64,000 bases of DNA, taken from positions 558,001-622,000 of the forward strand of contig JBBAAO010000001.1 in NCBI GenBank assembly GCA_041658205.1, read 5' to 3'. Below, piece after piece: positions 51,749 to 59,119 of this stretch (position 1 is the stretch's first letter; the number at the start of each line of letters is the position of its first letter). Source of the DNA: Bacteroidota bacterium (lineage in GTDB: Bacteria; Bacteroidota; Ignavibacteria; UBA10030; UBA8401). The notes beneath the pieces were generated by a model. The model worked only from the letters and a program-made list of their open reading frames with translations. It did not search any database and was not told where the DNA came from. Position numbers and translations under genes: made by a program.

Positions 51749-51892
51749 ATGAAAATAAAAGCGCGGAAATTGGAAGTCATTGAACCGACTTTACCATGGG
51801 TTGATATAATTAGTTTCATTTTCCTTGTAGCGGTTGTATTGTATTGTGAAGCAAATCCAGGTAAATGCACAGTAACAGTTGGCGGACCGTGA
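51749..51892 (+). CDS. 47-residue hydrophobic minipeptide (candidate precursor or signal)
   Basis: The product has three parts. Residues 1-16 form a charged N-terminus (MKIKARKLEVIEPTLP) with four or five basic residues. Residues 17-32 form a single membrane segment (WVDIISFIFLVAVVLY). Residues 33-47 form a 15-residue tail (CEANPGKCTVTVGGP) with cysteines C33 and C40. By the positive-inside rule the tail should face the periplasm, where the cysteines could form a disulfide ring; processing at the membrane edge would release a 14-15-residue peptide. It has the strongest Shine-Dalgarno in the window and its own terminator. It is too short for automatic calling. Alternatives are a small-membrane toxin or a regulatory subunit of the protease. 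I recognise no homologue. Confidence 0.75.
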   Translation: MKIKARKLEVIEPTLPWVDIISFIFLVAVVLYCEANPGKCTVTVGGP

Positions 51893-52212
51893 TGTGCTGT
51901 TACATAGGGAACTACAACATAAAATTGGGTCTGTAAATTGTTGTAGTTCCTTTTGTTAATATTAGTTTAAATAATATAGTGTGGTAACAATGAGTTTATT
52001 GATATACAAAAAGAACTGCCTAATAAAAAGAATATTTATCAGTTTTAATCAGAGTAAATGAGAAAACCAAACTTAGTATAATATATAGTAGCTAAATCTA
52101 ATAAATGCCCTTAACATAAAAAAAATATATGTATGATAAGCGGTAAGTAAGAGATGTATTAAAATGATGTATAATAAAATGTGATAATATTTCTATGGTG
52201 GTCCAATATTGC
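51893..52212. other. Non-coding gap between minipeptide and CPBP gene
   Basis: The first third holds a terminator (51908-51956). The remainder is strongly AT-rich. A 23-codon frame (51991-52062) lacks a ribosome-binding site and I do not call it. TATAAT-like strings occur but none has a convincing partner box. Confidence 0.55.
51908..51956 (+). terminator. Rho-independent terminator after the minipeptide
   Basis: GGAACTACAACA (51908-51919) and TGTTGTAGTTCC (51939-51950) form a perfect 12-bp stem with a 19-nt loop, followed by TTTTGTT. It ends the protease/peptide transcript and separates it from the CPBP gene. Confidence 0.88.
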
Positions 52213-53148
52213 ATGAAGAAATTATTAGTTATTTTATTTTTGTTGATACCTATTTGTTCATTAAGCTCACAGACTTCAGATACGCTGATATCAAAATATT
52301 CGAAAGCTTTTCCTACATGGACATTAATTATTCCTGGTGGATCATATTTGTACAATGGGAGAATATCAGAAGGGTTAACTTTTGCTGCATTAGAAATAAG
52401 TGGGGTAGTAATAGGTCTAAAATATAACAGCACCTTAAAAAATAATAGTACATCTCCCTATTACAATTATCCGGCGGTTGTTGCGCTAAAAATATTCGAG
52501 GTAGATAAGTGCGACTTTTTAAGGAATAGATTAGAATTAATTAAGCTTAAGGCACCGGATTTTAAGTATGACCAAATCTCTGAAAGTGACCTTTTATTAG
52601 CACCATTCAAATCTGAAAATATATTTACACCAATTACAATTGGATTCGTTGGTGCTGCATTGATAGAATTGTTGGTCACTGGGAGAAGAATTGAACAAAA
52701 AATTAATAAAGTAGAACAAATATATTTCTTGGATCATTATATTAAAAGAAATCCAGCATTGACTATTTATGGCACAACTTCATTATCACTGAGTTGGGGA
52801 GCAGGCGTGAGCGAAGAATATTTATTTAGGAATACAATAATGCCAATTCTTGATTATAAATATGGACAAACCAAGGGATTATTATACTCTAGCATATCAT
52901 TTGGAATAGGACACTTTACTAATTTAGCATTTTCCAATAAACCTGACTTTGGGCAATCATTGTTGCAGGTTTTTGAAGCAACAATTGGTGGATATTTACT
53001 TGGAAGAGACGTACAAAACAGAGGATATCAAATTGGTCCTGCTGTTGCTGCACATACTTGGTACAATTTTACTCTTATACTTGGGTCATTTTTAATAAAC
53101 CCAAAAGAAAATGTTTTTGCTGTGAATGTAAAGTTTACTGTGAAATAG
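52213..53148 (+). CDS. Exported CPBP (CAAX/Abi) glutamic intramembrane protease
   Basis: ATG 52213 gives a clean signal peptide (MKKLLVILFLLIPICSLSSQ); the frame opens at 52195. The 311-residue product has a periplasmic/membrane N-terminal part with an IIPGGSYLYNGRISEGLTFA motif like DUF5683-type proteins. A membrane helix near residues 138-158 is followed by the CPBP domain with all motifs: E201-E202-x3-R206, F230-x3-H234 and H281-x3-N285. CPBP proteins process peptides or give bacteriocin immunity. Its stop lies 6 bp from the mreC stop on the other strand. AT-rich like the rest of the cassette. Confidence 0.85.
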   Translation: MKKLLVILFLLIPICSLSSQTSDTLISKYSKAFPTWTLIIPGGSYLYNGRISEGLTFAALEISGVVIGLKYNSTLKNNSTSPYYNYPAVVALKIFEVDKCDFLRNRLELIKLKAPDFKYDQISESDLLLAPFKSENIFTPITIGFVGAALIELLVTGRRIEQKINKVEQIYFLDHYIKRNPALTIYGTTSLSLSWGAGVSEEYLFRNTIMPILDYKYGQTKGLLYSSISFGIGHFTNLAFSNKPDFGQSLLQVFEATIGGYLLGRDVQNRGYQIGPAVAAHTWYNFTLILGSFLINPKENVFAVNVKFTVK

Positions 53149-53154
53149 TCAGTA

Positions 53155-53532
53155 TTATTTTTTCTGCAATTCCAACGCTACCCGTTCCAAACTAGGAACA
53201 TAATCCATCACAAACACTTCCTCTGATTGCGTTAGATTGACGGTAGGAACAACCTCAATCTTCTGGAAAAGACTATTGGGAATTTCGCTGATTGAACTGA
53301 CAATACCTACTTTGATTCCCGGTGGAAATGCGTTGCTATATTCGGAAGTGATGATTGCATCTCCTTCACGCACATCTTGTGTTTTTGCAACATTTTTCAG
53401 TAACAGCGTCTTTCCATCCCATGCAACAATGCCGTCGACTCTGCTTCGTTGGATCTTTGCGCTCGCTCTAAAATCAACATTGACGATCATTTGTCCGATA
53501 GCATATCCGCCGCTGACAGCGACAACTCTGCC
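53155..53532 (-). repeat. Direct repeat, intact copy (mreC 3' end)
   Basis: This 378-bp part of mreC aligns gap-free with 49696-50073 in the same orientation. The other copy borders rluD. The repeat begins exactly at the stop codon of mreC. Confidence 0.95.
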
Positions 53533-53979
53533 GATCAATCCTTCACCAGTAACAATTGGGTTTCCAATCTGAATGCTGTCATCGGATCCAACATTCAGCG
53601 TTATTGTATTGCGAAGAAGATTTAAATTTTTTGCTACGACTTTTGCGCCGGTTAATTTTACGATAGATGTTTCCTGTAGTGCAATCATAGAACGAAGGCG
53701 GATATTTTCCAATCGTGCTTCGCGCAGTTGATTGACTTCGTCGGCAAGGTTGACATTTACTTTGCGGAGTAACTCATTTTCCCGTTGCAGCGAAGTAAGA
53801 TTTGGGATGAAGGAGAATGTTTGCTGAATGACTCCGAGCGTTCCAACAGTTAACGAACGGATCTGTCGAATCTGAGTATTGTCATTTAAGACAAGCAGGA
53901 TGAGCGAAAGAGAGACCAATCCAATAAGTATCACATACTCTTTGAACAGAAAAAGATATTGATAGATGCGCTGGATCAT
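53155..53979 (-). CDS. mreC: Rod-shape-determining protein MreC
   Basis: The 274-residue protein has one N-terminal membrane helix (YVILIGLVSLSLILLVLN), a coiled coil (LQRENELLRKVNVNLADEVNQL) and the two beta-barrel modules of MreC (LTGAKVVAKNLNLLRNTITLNVG; GNPIVTGEGLIGRVVAVSGGYA). It links cytoplasmic MreB to periplasmic wall synthesis. It starts 6 bp after mreB. The last 125 codons and stop are duplicated as a broken copy next to rluD, so the functional gene was restored or preserved when the cassette entered. No mreD follows. Confidence 0.95.
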   Translation of the reverse strand: MIQRIYQYLFLFKEYVILIGLVSLSLILLVLNDNTQIRQIRSLTVGTLGVIQQTFSFIPNLTSLQRENELLRKVNVNLADEVNQLREARLENIRLRSMIALQETSIVKLTGAKVVAKNLNLLRNTITLNVGSDDSIQIGNPIVTGEGLIGRVVAVSGGYAIGQMIVNVDFRASAKIQRSRVDGIVAWDGKTLLLKNVAKTQDVREGDAIITSEYSNAFPPGIKVGIVSSISEIPNSLFQKIEVVPTVNLTQSEEVFVMDYVPSLERVALELQKK

Positions 53980-53985
53980 TGCAGA

Positions 53986-55011
53986 TTAATAGCGTCTGCT
54001 TGTGAGGAGAACTTTTTGATATTTTTCAAGATTTTCCAATACCCGCCCCGTTCCACGAACAACAGCTGTGAGAGGATCTTCCGCAACGTGAACAGGAAGA
54101 TTCGTTTCCAATCGGAGCCGCTCATCAAGGCCTTTGATTAATGCGCCGCCGCCGGTCAACATTATTCCTCGGTCAAGGATGTCAGAAGCAAGTTCGGGTG
54201 GGGTGCGCTCGAGTGTCATTTTCACACCGTCGATGATGGAGGAAATATTTTCATTCAATGCTTCGCGAATTTCAACAGAACTCGCCTCTGTCGTTTTCGG
54301 TATACCATTCACAAGATCGCGTCCTTTTACTTGGATTGTCACTTCTTCCTTCATCGGCATCACAGAACCGACTTCACACTTGATTGCCTCGGCAGTTCGC
54401 TCACCAATCAAAATATTATGGTTCTTTTTGAAAAATTGAATAATGGCATTGTTCAATTCATCTCCTGCTATGCGGATTGATTCTTCGTTCACAATTCCGG
54501 AAAGAGCTATAACCGCAATTTCAGTTGTTCCGCCTCCGATATCAACGATCATATTTCCAACTGGAGCTTCGACATCCAGTCCAATGCCGATCGCTGCAGC
54601 CATCGGTTCAGCAATCAAATGGACCTCTTTTGCGCCAGCGTGTTCAGCGGAATCACGCACGGCTCGCTTTTCAACTTCTGTCACCCCGCTCGGCACGCAG
54701 ACGACAATCCTGCGACTCGGCATCCAACTGGAATGGATCTTCTTAATGAACTCGCGAAGCATCCCTTCGGCAATTTCAAAATCAGCAATTACACCATCCC
54801 GCATCGGACGAATAGTTCGGATGTCGCGATGTGTTCTTCCAAGCATTTCTCTCGCTTCATTTCCGATCGCAACAATTTTTTTTGTATTGCGGTCGAATGC
54901 AACGATCGACGGTTCGTTCAGTACGATCCCTTTGCCCTTCATATAGATGAGCGTGTTTGCTGTGCCCAAATCGATGGCGATATCTGCCGAAAAATAATCT
55001 AATACACCCAT
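53986..55011 (-). CDS. mreB: Rod-shape-determining protein MreB
   Basis: The 341-residue actin homologue contains phosphate loop AIDLGTANTLIYMKGKG, the second phosphate motif DIGGGTTEIAVIALSG, and ALNENISSIIDGVK with GGGALIKGLDERL. It polymerises under the membrane and directs elongasome motion; rod shape is thus expected. It is 11 bp from purH, so it appears to be co-transcribed with purine genes on the minus strand. Confidence 0.97.
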   Translation of the reverse strand: MGVLDYFSADIAIDLGTANTLIYMKGKGIVLNEPSIVAFDRNTKKIVAIGNEAREMLGRTHRDIRTIRPMRDGVIADFEIAEGMLREFIKKIHSSWMPSRRIVVCVPSGVTEVEKRAVRDSAEHAGAKEVHLIAEPMAAAIGIGLDVEAPVGNMIVDIGGGTTEIAVIALSGIVNEESIRIAGDELNNAIIQFFKKNHNILIGERTAEAIKCEVGSVMPMKEEVTIQVKGRDLVNGIPKTTEASSVEIREALNENISSIIDGVKMTLERTPPELASDILDRGIMLTGGGALIKGLDERLRLETNLPVHVAEDPLTAVVRGTGRVLENLEKYQKVLLTSRRY

Positions 55012-55022
55012 AATGTTATTAC

Positions 55023-56555
55023 TTAATGTTTGAAATGACGAATTCCTGTGAAGACCATTGCAATATTATGATCATTTGCTGCTTGTATAACTTCTTCATC
55101 CCGTATCGATCCGCCAGGTTGAATAACCGCTGTGGCTCCTGCGCTGACCGCTTCAAGTAGACCATCTGCAAACGGGAAGAAGGCATCAGAGGCTACAACA
55201 CTGCCATGCAAAGATAAGTTACTTTCTTTAGATTTCCACACAGCAATTTTCGATGAATCAACCCGGGACATTTGTCCTGCACCCACACCAAGGGTCCGAT
55301 CTTTCGAACCATAGACAATTGCATTGGATTTAACGTGTTTTGCCACTTTCCAAACAAACATCATTGCTTCAAGTTCATCGGCTGTCGGCTGTCTTTTCGT
55401 AACTATTTTTAACTGATCTTTTGTGACTCGAGCTGTGTCTTTCGATTGAATAAGCAATCCTCCGGAGACGGAACGTATGTCCAGTCCAGCGGAATTGTTT
55501 TTTAGAATTTGAACAATACGGCGGTCCTTTTTCTTCATCAAAAAATCGAGAACTCCATTTTCGAAGGACGGCGCTAGAATGATCTCCGTGAAGATTTCAT
55601 TCATCGCTTCGGCCGCTTTCATATCCAATGGACGATTGACAGCGATGATTCCTCCAAAAGGAGCTTTCGTATCTGTTGCAAAAGCTTTGCGATATGCTTC
55701 TTCCAATGTTGATGCTGAGCCGGCGCCGCATGGGTTCGTATGTTTTACAATAACCACCGTCGGTTCATTAAACTCTGAAACAAGATTCACAGCGGCATTT
55801 GCATCAATGATATTATTGAACGACAATTCTTTTCCATGCAATTTTTTCAACCACTCATCATATGTTCCGTACAAAGCAGCCGATTGGTGAGGATTTTCTC
55901 CGTAACGAAGATCGGCATATTTTTTTGATGATACCGTGAAGGTTGAGGGGAGAGTCTGTTGTTGTGCTGTTCCGGAAAGGAATGTAGAAATTGTTGTGTC
56001 GTAGTGTGCTGTGTGTTGGAAAACTTCCTTAGCAAGTTCAAAACAAGTCTCCTCGCTGACATGGCCGTTGCGTTCTTGTACTTCCGTCAGGAATGTTGCA
56101 TATCGTGCATGGTTGACAATCACAGCAGTGAAACGATAATTCTTTGCTGCAGACCGGAGCATCGTTGGTCCGCCGATATCGATATTTTCAATTGCGTCTT
56201 CCAGAGTAACATGCTCTTTCGCAATGGTCTCTTCAAATGGATACAGATTTACGACAACAAGGTCGATAGGTTGAATCTTATGTTCATCAAGCTGTTGTCG
56301 ATGTGATGGGTTATCAAGGATGGCCAGTAAACCGGCATGGACGGCAGGATGAAGCGTCTTGACTCTGCCGTCAAGAATTTCAGGAAAGCCTGTGACTTCA
56401 GAAATTTGTTTTGCAGGAATATTATTTGAAATGAGCAGTGAGTGTGTGCCGCCGGTAGAAATAATTTCTATACCTAATGTGTGCAATGCCGTTGCAAATT
56501 CGACGATCCCCCGTTTGTCTGAAACACTGATAAGCGCACGCTTGATCTTAAGCAA
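55023..56555 (-). CDS. purH: AICAR transformylase/IMP cyclohydrolase
   Basis: The 510-residue bifunctional enzyme does the last two steps to IMP. The IMP cyclohydrolase part is at the N-terminus (SVSDKRGIVEFATALHTLGIE, STGGTHSLL, GGPTMLRSAAKNY). The transformylase part follows (RYGENPHQSAALYG, VIVKHTNPCGAGSA with the catalytic Lys-His, and DAFFPFADGLLEA). purN lies 13 bp upstream. Confidence 0.97.
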   Translation of the reverse strand: MLKIKRALISVSDKRGIVEFATALHTLGIEIISTGGTHSLLISNNIPAKQISEVTGFPEILDGRVKTLHPAVHAGLLAILDNPSHRQQLDEHKIQPIDLVVVNLYPFEETIAKEHVTLEDAIENIDIGGPTMLRSAAKNYRFTAVIVNHARYATFLTEVQERNGHVSEETCFELAKEVFQHTAHYDTTISTFLSGTAQQQTLPSTFTVSSKKYADLRYGENPHQSAALYGTYDEWLKKLHGKELSFNNIIDANAAVNLVSEFNEPTVVIVKHTNPCGAGSASTLEEAYRKAFATDTKAPFGGIIAVNRPLDMKAAEAMNEIFTEIILAPSFENGVLDFLMKKKDRRIVQILKNNSAGLDIRSVSGGLLIQSKDTARVTKDQLKIVTKRQPTADELEAMMFVWKVAKHVKSNAIVYGSKDRTLGVGAGQMSRVDSSKIAVWKSKESNLSLHGSVVASDAFFPFADGLLEAVSAGATAVIQPGGSIRDEEVIQAANDHNIAMVFTGIRHFKH

Positions 56556-56568
56556 TTCCGATAGTCCT

Positions 56569-57159
56569 TTAATTCAATGGTTGTTCTGAAATTTTTTTTA
56601 CTGTCGCTGAAAGAAGCTGATGTTCAATAGTCAATACTTTTGCAGCGAGTGATTCCGGCGTATCTGTTTCTGTAACGGTTACTTTTTGTTGTGCAATGAT
56701 AGATCCTTTGTCGTATTCCTCATTTACTATGTGTATAGTTGCGCCGGATTCTTTTTCCTTTGCTGCAATAACTGCCACATGAACATTCATACCATACATT
56801 CCGGCACCGCCAAATTTCGGAAGGAGTGCCGGGTGGATGTTGATAATTCGATTTGGAAAAGCACGAATGATCTCTGCATCAAGTTTCTTCATATATCCGG
56901 CAAGCACAATAAAATTTACATCGTATGCTCGAAGTGTTTCCAGAACCTTCTCTCGAAATAATTTCGCATCAGCAAACTGATGCTGACTGAGATGAAAAGC
57001 AGGAATGCCGAACGATTGAGCCAGTGACAATGCACCGGATGAAGAATTGTTACTGAGAACGACGACGATTTTTGCAGAAAACTGTTGTTCAACTATTGCA
57101 CGATTCAGTGCTTCAAAATTAGAACCGTGCCCGGAAGCAAAAACAGCAATTTTCAACAC
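56569..57159 (-). CDS. purN: Phosphoribosylglycinamide formyltransferase
   Basis: The 196-residue enzyme transfers a formyl group from 10-formyl-THF to GAR. It shows FASGHGSNFEALNRAI, GYMKKLDAEIIRAFPNRIIN, the catalytic NIHPALLPKFGG with Asn and His, and GATIHIVNEEYDKGSIIAQ with the Asp position. Length is normal. First gene of the purN-purH-mreB-mreC series. Confidence 0.95.
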   Translation of the reverse strand: MLKIAVFASGHGSNFEALNRAIVEQQFSAKIVVVLSNNSSSGALSLAQSFGIPAFHLSQHQFADAKLFREKVLETLRAYDVNFIVLAGYMKKLDAEIIRAFPNRIINIHPALLPKFGGAGMYGMNVHVAVIAAKEKESGATIHIVNEEYDKGSIIAQQKVTVTETDTPESLAAKVLTIEHQLLSATVKKISEQPLN

Positions 57160-57284
57160 GCAGGAGACCTTTTAACAACAAAAACATCAAAAATAATAGT
57201 AAATGTAAGTACAAATGGACGGTTTGTCAATAAAATGAGGCGAAAAATCAGTTGTTTTTGAATCTTTTTTCCATTTTATCAGAT

Positions 57285-58223
57285 TCACCGAACAGATGGC
57301 TCATCAAATCGAAGCGTTCGTTTGGTTGCATCAAGTGTTGCATTGATCCCAAGCGGAATAGTTAATTTTTTTGAAATATGACCATAGACTAAACCACTGA
57401 CGACCGGTTTTGTGAGACCGGCAAGATAATCATTCATCACTTGTTCCGCGGTTAAGAATGGTTTTGTTGTGTCGCTTGCTTTCACATCAGTCAACTCACA
57501 CATGATAATGCCGACAGCATCACTGAGAATATTGGTGATGCGGAGTTGATTCATCATTCGGTCGAATCGATAAGATTCTTCCTCTATTTCTTCGATGAAC
57601 AGAAGAGACTTTTTGAATGAAGGGAGATATTTACTTCCGGCAAGAGCAACAATCAACGAGAGGTTTCCTCCGAGCAGTACGCCAGATTTTTTCCCGGCGA
57701 CAATCGTTTGTAATTCTCTGTCGTCAGGGTTTTTTACGATTCCCTTATATTTTGGGGATGAAACACATGCCCAAAAATGCTCTTCAGTAAAAGGATCGAT
57801 CCCTTTGAACATTTCTACTCCGACCATGGGTCCGGAAAATGTTACCAGTCCGGTCTTTTTATATATGGCAAGTTGAAGTGCTGTGAGATCGCTGTACCCC
57901 ACAAGAATTTTTGGATTTTTCTTGATAAGTGAATAATTCAATAAAGGAAGTATACGGGGTGTTCCATATCCTCCTCGTACAGCAATAATTGCTTTTACAT
58001 TCCTATCCGCAAACATACTGTTGATATCATCCGCGCGTTCTTGATCCGTTCCCGCAAGGTAACCATAAATTTTTTCGACATTCTTACCAAATGTTACCCG
58101 ATATCCTAGTCGTTCAAGATATTCTGCCCCTTTATATATTTTTTCAGAAGAACTCGGAGGGCTTGCGGGAGTGACAATGCCAATGAGATCTCCCTTACGG
58201 AGTGAACGAGGTTTTATGTTCAT
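57285..58223 (-). CDS. LD-carboxypeptidase (S66 family)
   Basis: The 312-residue protein recycles murein tetrapeptides by removing the terminal D-Ala, or in related families cleaves microcin C. The S66 triad is visible: nucleophile Ser in ILVGYSDLTAL, Glu in LLFIEEIEEESYRFDR and His in LVYGHISKKLTIPLG. No signal peptide, so it is cytoplasmic. The start lies 2 bp from the stop of the barrel gene upstream. Confidence 0.9.
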   Translation of the reverse strand: MNIKPRSLRKGDLIGIVTPASPPSSSEKIYKGAEYLERLGYRVTFGKNVEKIYGYLAGTDQERADDINSMFADRNVKAIIAVRGGYGTPRILPLLNYSLIKKNPKILVGYSDLTALQLAIYKKTGLVTFSGPMVGVEMFKGIDPFTEEHFWACVSSPKYKGIVKNPDDRELQTIVAGKKSGVLLGGNLSLIVALAGSKYLPSFKKSLLFIEEIEEESYRFDRMMNQLRITNILSDAVGIIMCELTDVKASDTTKPFLTAEQVMNDYLAGLTKPVVSGLVYGHISKKLTIPLGINATLDATKRTLRFDEPSVR

Positions 58224-58225
58224 AA

Positions 58226-59047
58226 TTATTTTTTGACGTCTACAATGCGCAAGAGATATGAAAAACTCAGTTCAACCCCTTTTGCATAATCGTTTGGGGA
58301 ATGGTTGAACATTCCGGACAACGTTGCAGTCACATCCCCGAAAGTTTGTTCGATTCCGATCTTACTGCCTGCCAAATGTGGAATGCCTATACCGGCGTGT
58401 CCCTTTCTACCGGAACTTTCTGCAAAGATCGACGTTTTTTCTGCAATTGGAAGATAATATTGAATTCCATAGATGAAAACATCATGCTGTTGTCCCAGTA
58501 CTGTCGGATCACTCAGAATGCCTAGTCCTACGTTGCACGTCCATTTACCGCCAATATGTTTTTCCAATAACAGGGAAGAGTAAAAATTCATCTCGTCTAC
58601 TCCGAGGCCCGATTCATTGCTTGCGTTCGGAAGTTGGACGCCAAATCTAACAGAAAGACCCAATCCGAATCGATACTCGTTTAACAGACCAAATTTTGTC
58701 CATATGGTAAAATCACCAATATCGCCGGTGGGATTCGAACGAGTTGTTCTTCTGGAGTTGAATGCGGAATCACGCTTTGTGACATCCAATAGATTCAGCA
58801 CTGTTCCCTCAGTCTGCAGTTCTACATATTCACTCAGTGATACCGCAAAATATAAATTTCCGAATTTGAGTAAGTGTCCCTTTAACCCTGAGAGCGGATA
58901 TGGTTGATTACGGAAGTACGATAATCCAAGATCGAGTTGTGCAAGTCCAGGATCAAGTAGTGCGGAGGATTCGACTGCCAGGGGATGCTGTTGTGCCGTC
59001 AAACAGATTGGGAGAAAGATAAAAAGAAGAAGTAGCGTTTTCTTCAA
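58226..59047 (-). CDS. Outer-membrane barrel-like protein, unknown function
   Basis: The frame is open to an ATG at 59116, but the nuoF terminator lies inside that extension, so I choose TTG 59047, giving 273 residues and a clean signal peptide (KKTLLLLFIFLPICLTAQ). The mature part has alternating strands with glycine-rich turns (YRFGLGLSVRFGVQLPN; LEKHIGGKWTCNVGLGIL) like the outer-membrane 'transporter'-type barrels of this phylum. No specific function is readable. Confidence 0.65.
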   Translation of the reverse strand: MKKTLLLLFIFLPICLTAQQHPLAVESSALLDPGLAQLDLGLSYFRNQPYPLSGLKGHLLKFGNLYFAVSLSEYVELQTEGTVLNLLDVTKRDSAFNSRRTTRSNPTGDIGDFTIWTKFGLLNEYRFGLGLSVRFGVQLPNASNESGLGVDEMNFYSSLLLEKHIGGKWTCNVGLGILSDPTVLGQQHDVFIYGIQYYLPIAEKTSIFAESSGRKGHAGIGIPHLAGSKIGIEQTFGDVTATLSGMFNHSPNDYAKGVELSFSYLLRIVDVKK

Positions 59048-59071
59048 ATCGGTCCAATGATAAAATTTGTG

Positions 59072-59103
59072 AAAATAAAAACGCCGATAAATATTATCGG
59101 CGT
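59072..59103 (-). terminator. Terminator of the nuo operon
   Basis: ACGCCGATA (59081-59089) and TATCGGCGT (59095-59103) form a 9-bp stem; on the minus strand the T-rich tract TTTTATTTT follows. It lies 17 bp beyond the nuoF stop, so this cluster ends at nuoF. Confidence 0.88.
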
Positions 59104-59119
59104 CATTGTTCGTCAAAAA

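Larger units (their letters stand above)
49696..53154. mobile_element. AT-rich genomic-island-like cassette at the mreC 3' end
   Basis: The segment begins at the base after the rluD stop and ends at the base before the stop of intact mreC. It opens with a 378-bp copy of the mreC 3' end that matches 53155-53532 without gaps and with 12 mismatches (about 97% identity), so the insert is bounded by direct repeats. By hand count 50821-50880 is 28% G+C against 52% for 49261-49320 in rluD. No integrase, transposase or terminal inverted repeat is visible. It carries an RRE-like M50 protease, a minipeptide and a CPBP protease, none related to the surrounding housekeeping genes. Confidence 0.65.

Noticed and set aside
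52098..52433. 111-codon minus-strand frame over the CPBP gene start
   Set aside because: Antisense to the signal peptide and N-terminal module of a protein with intact catalytic motifs; no ribosome site.
49696..53154. Insertion sequence or transposon
   Set aside because: No transposase, no terminal inverted repeats, and the bounding repeats are a gene 3' end rather than a short target duplication.
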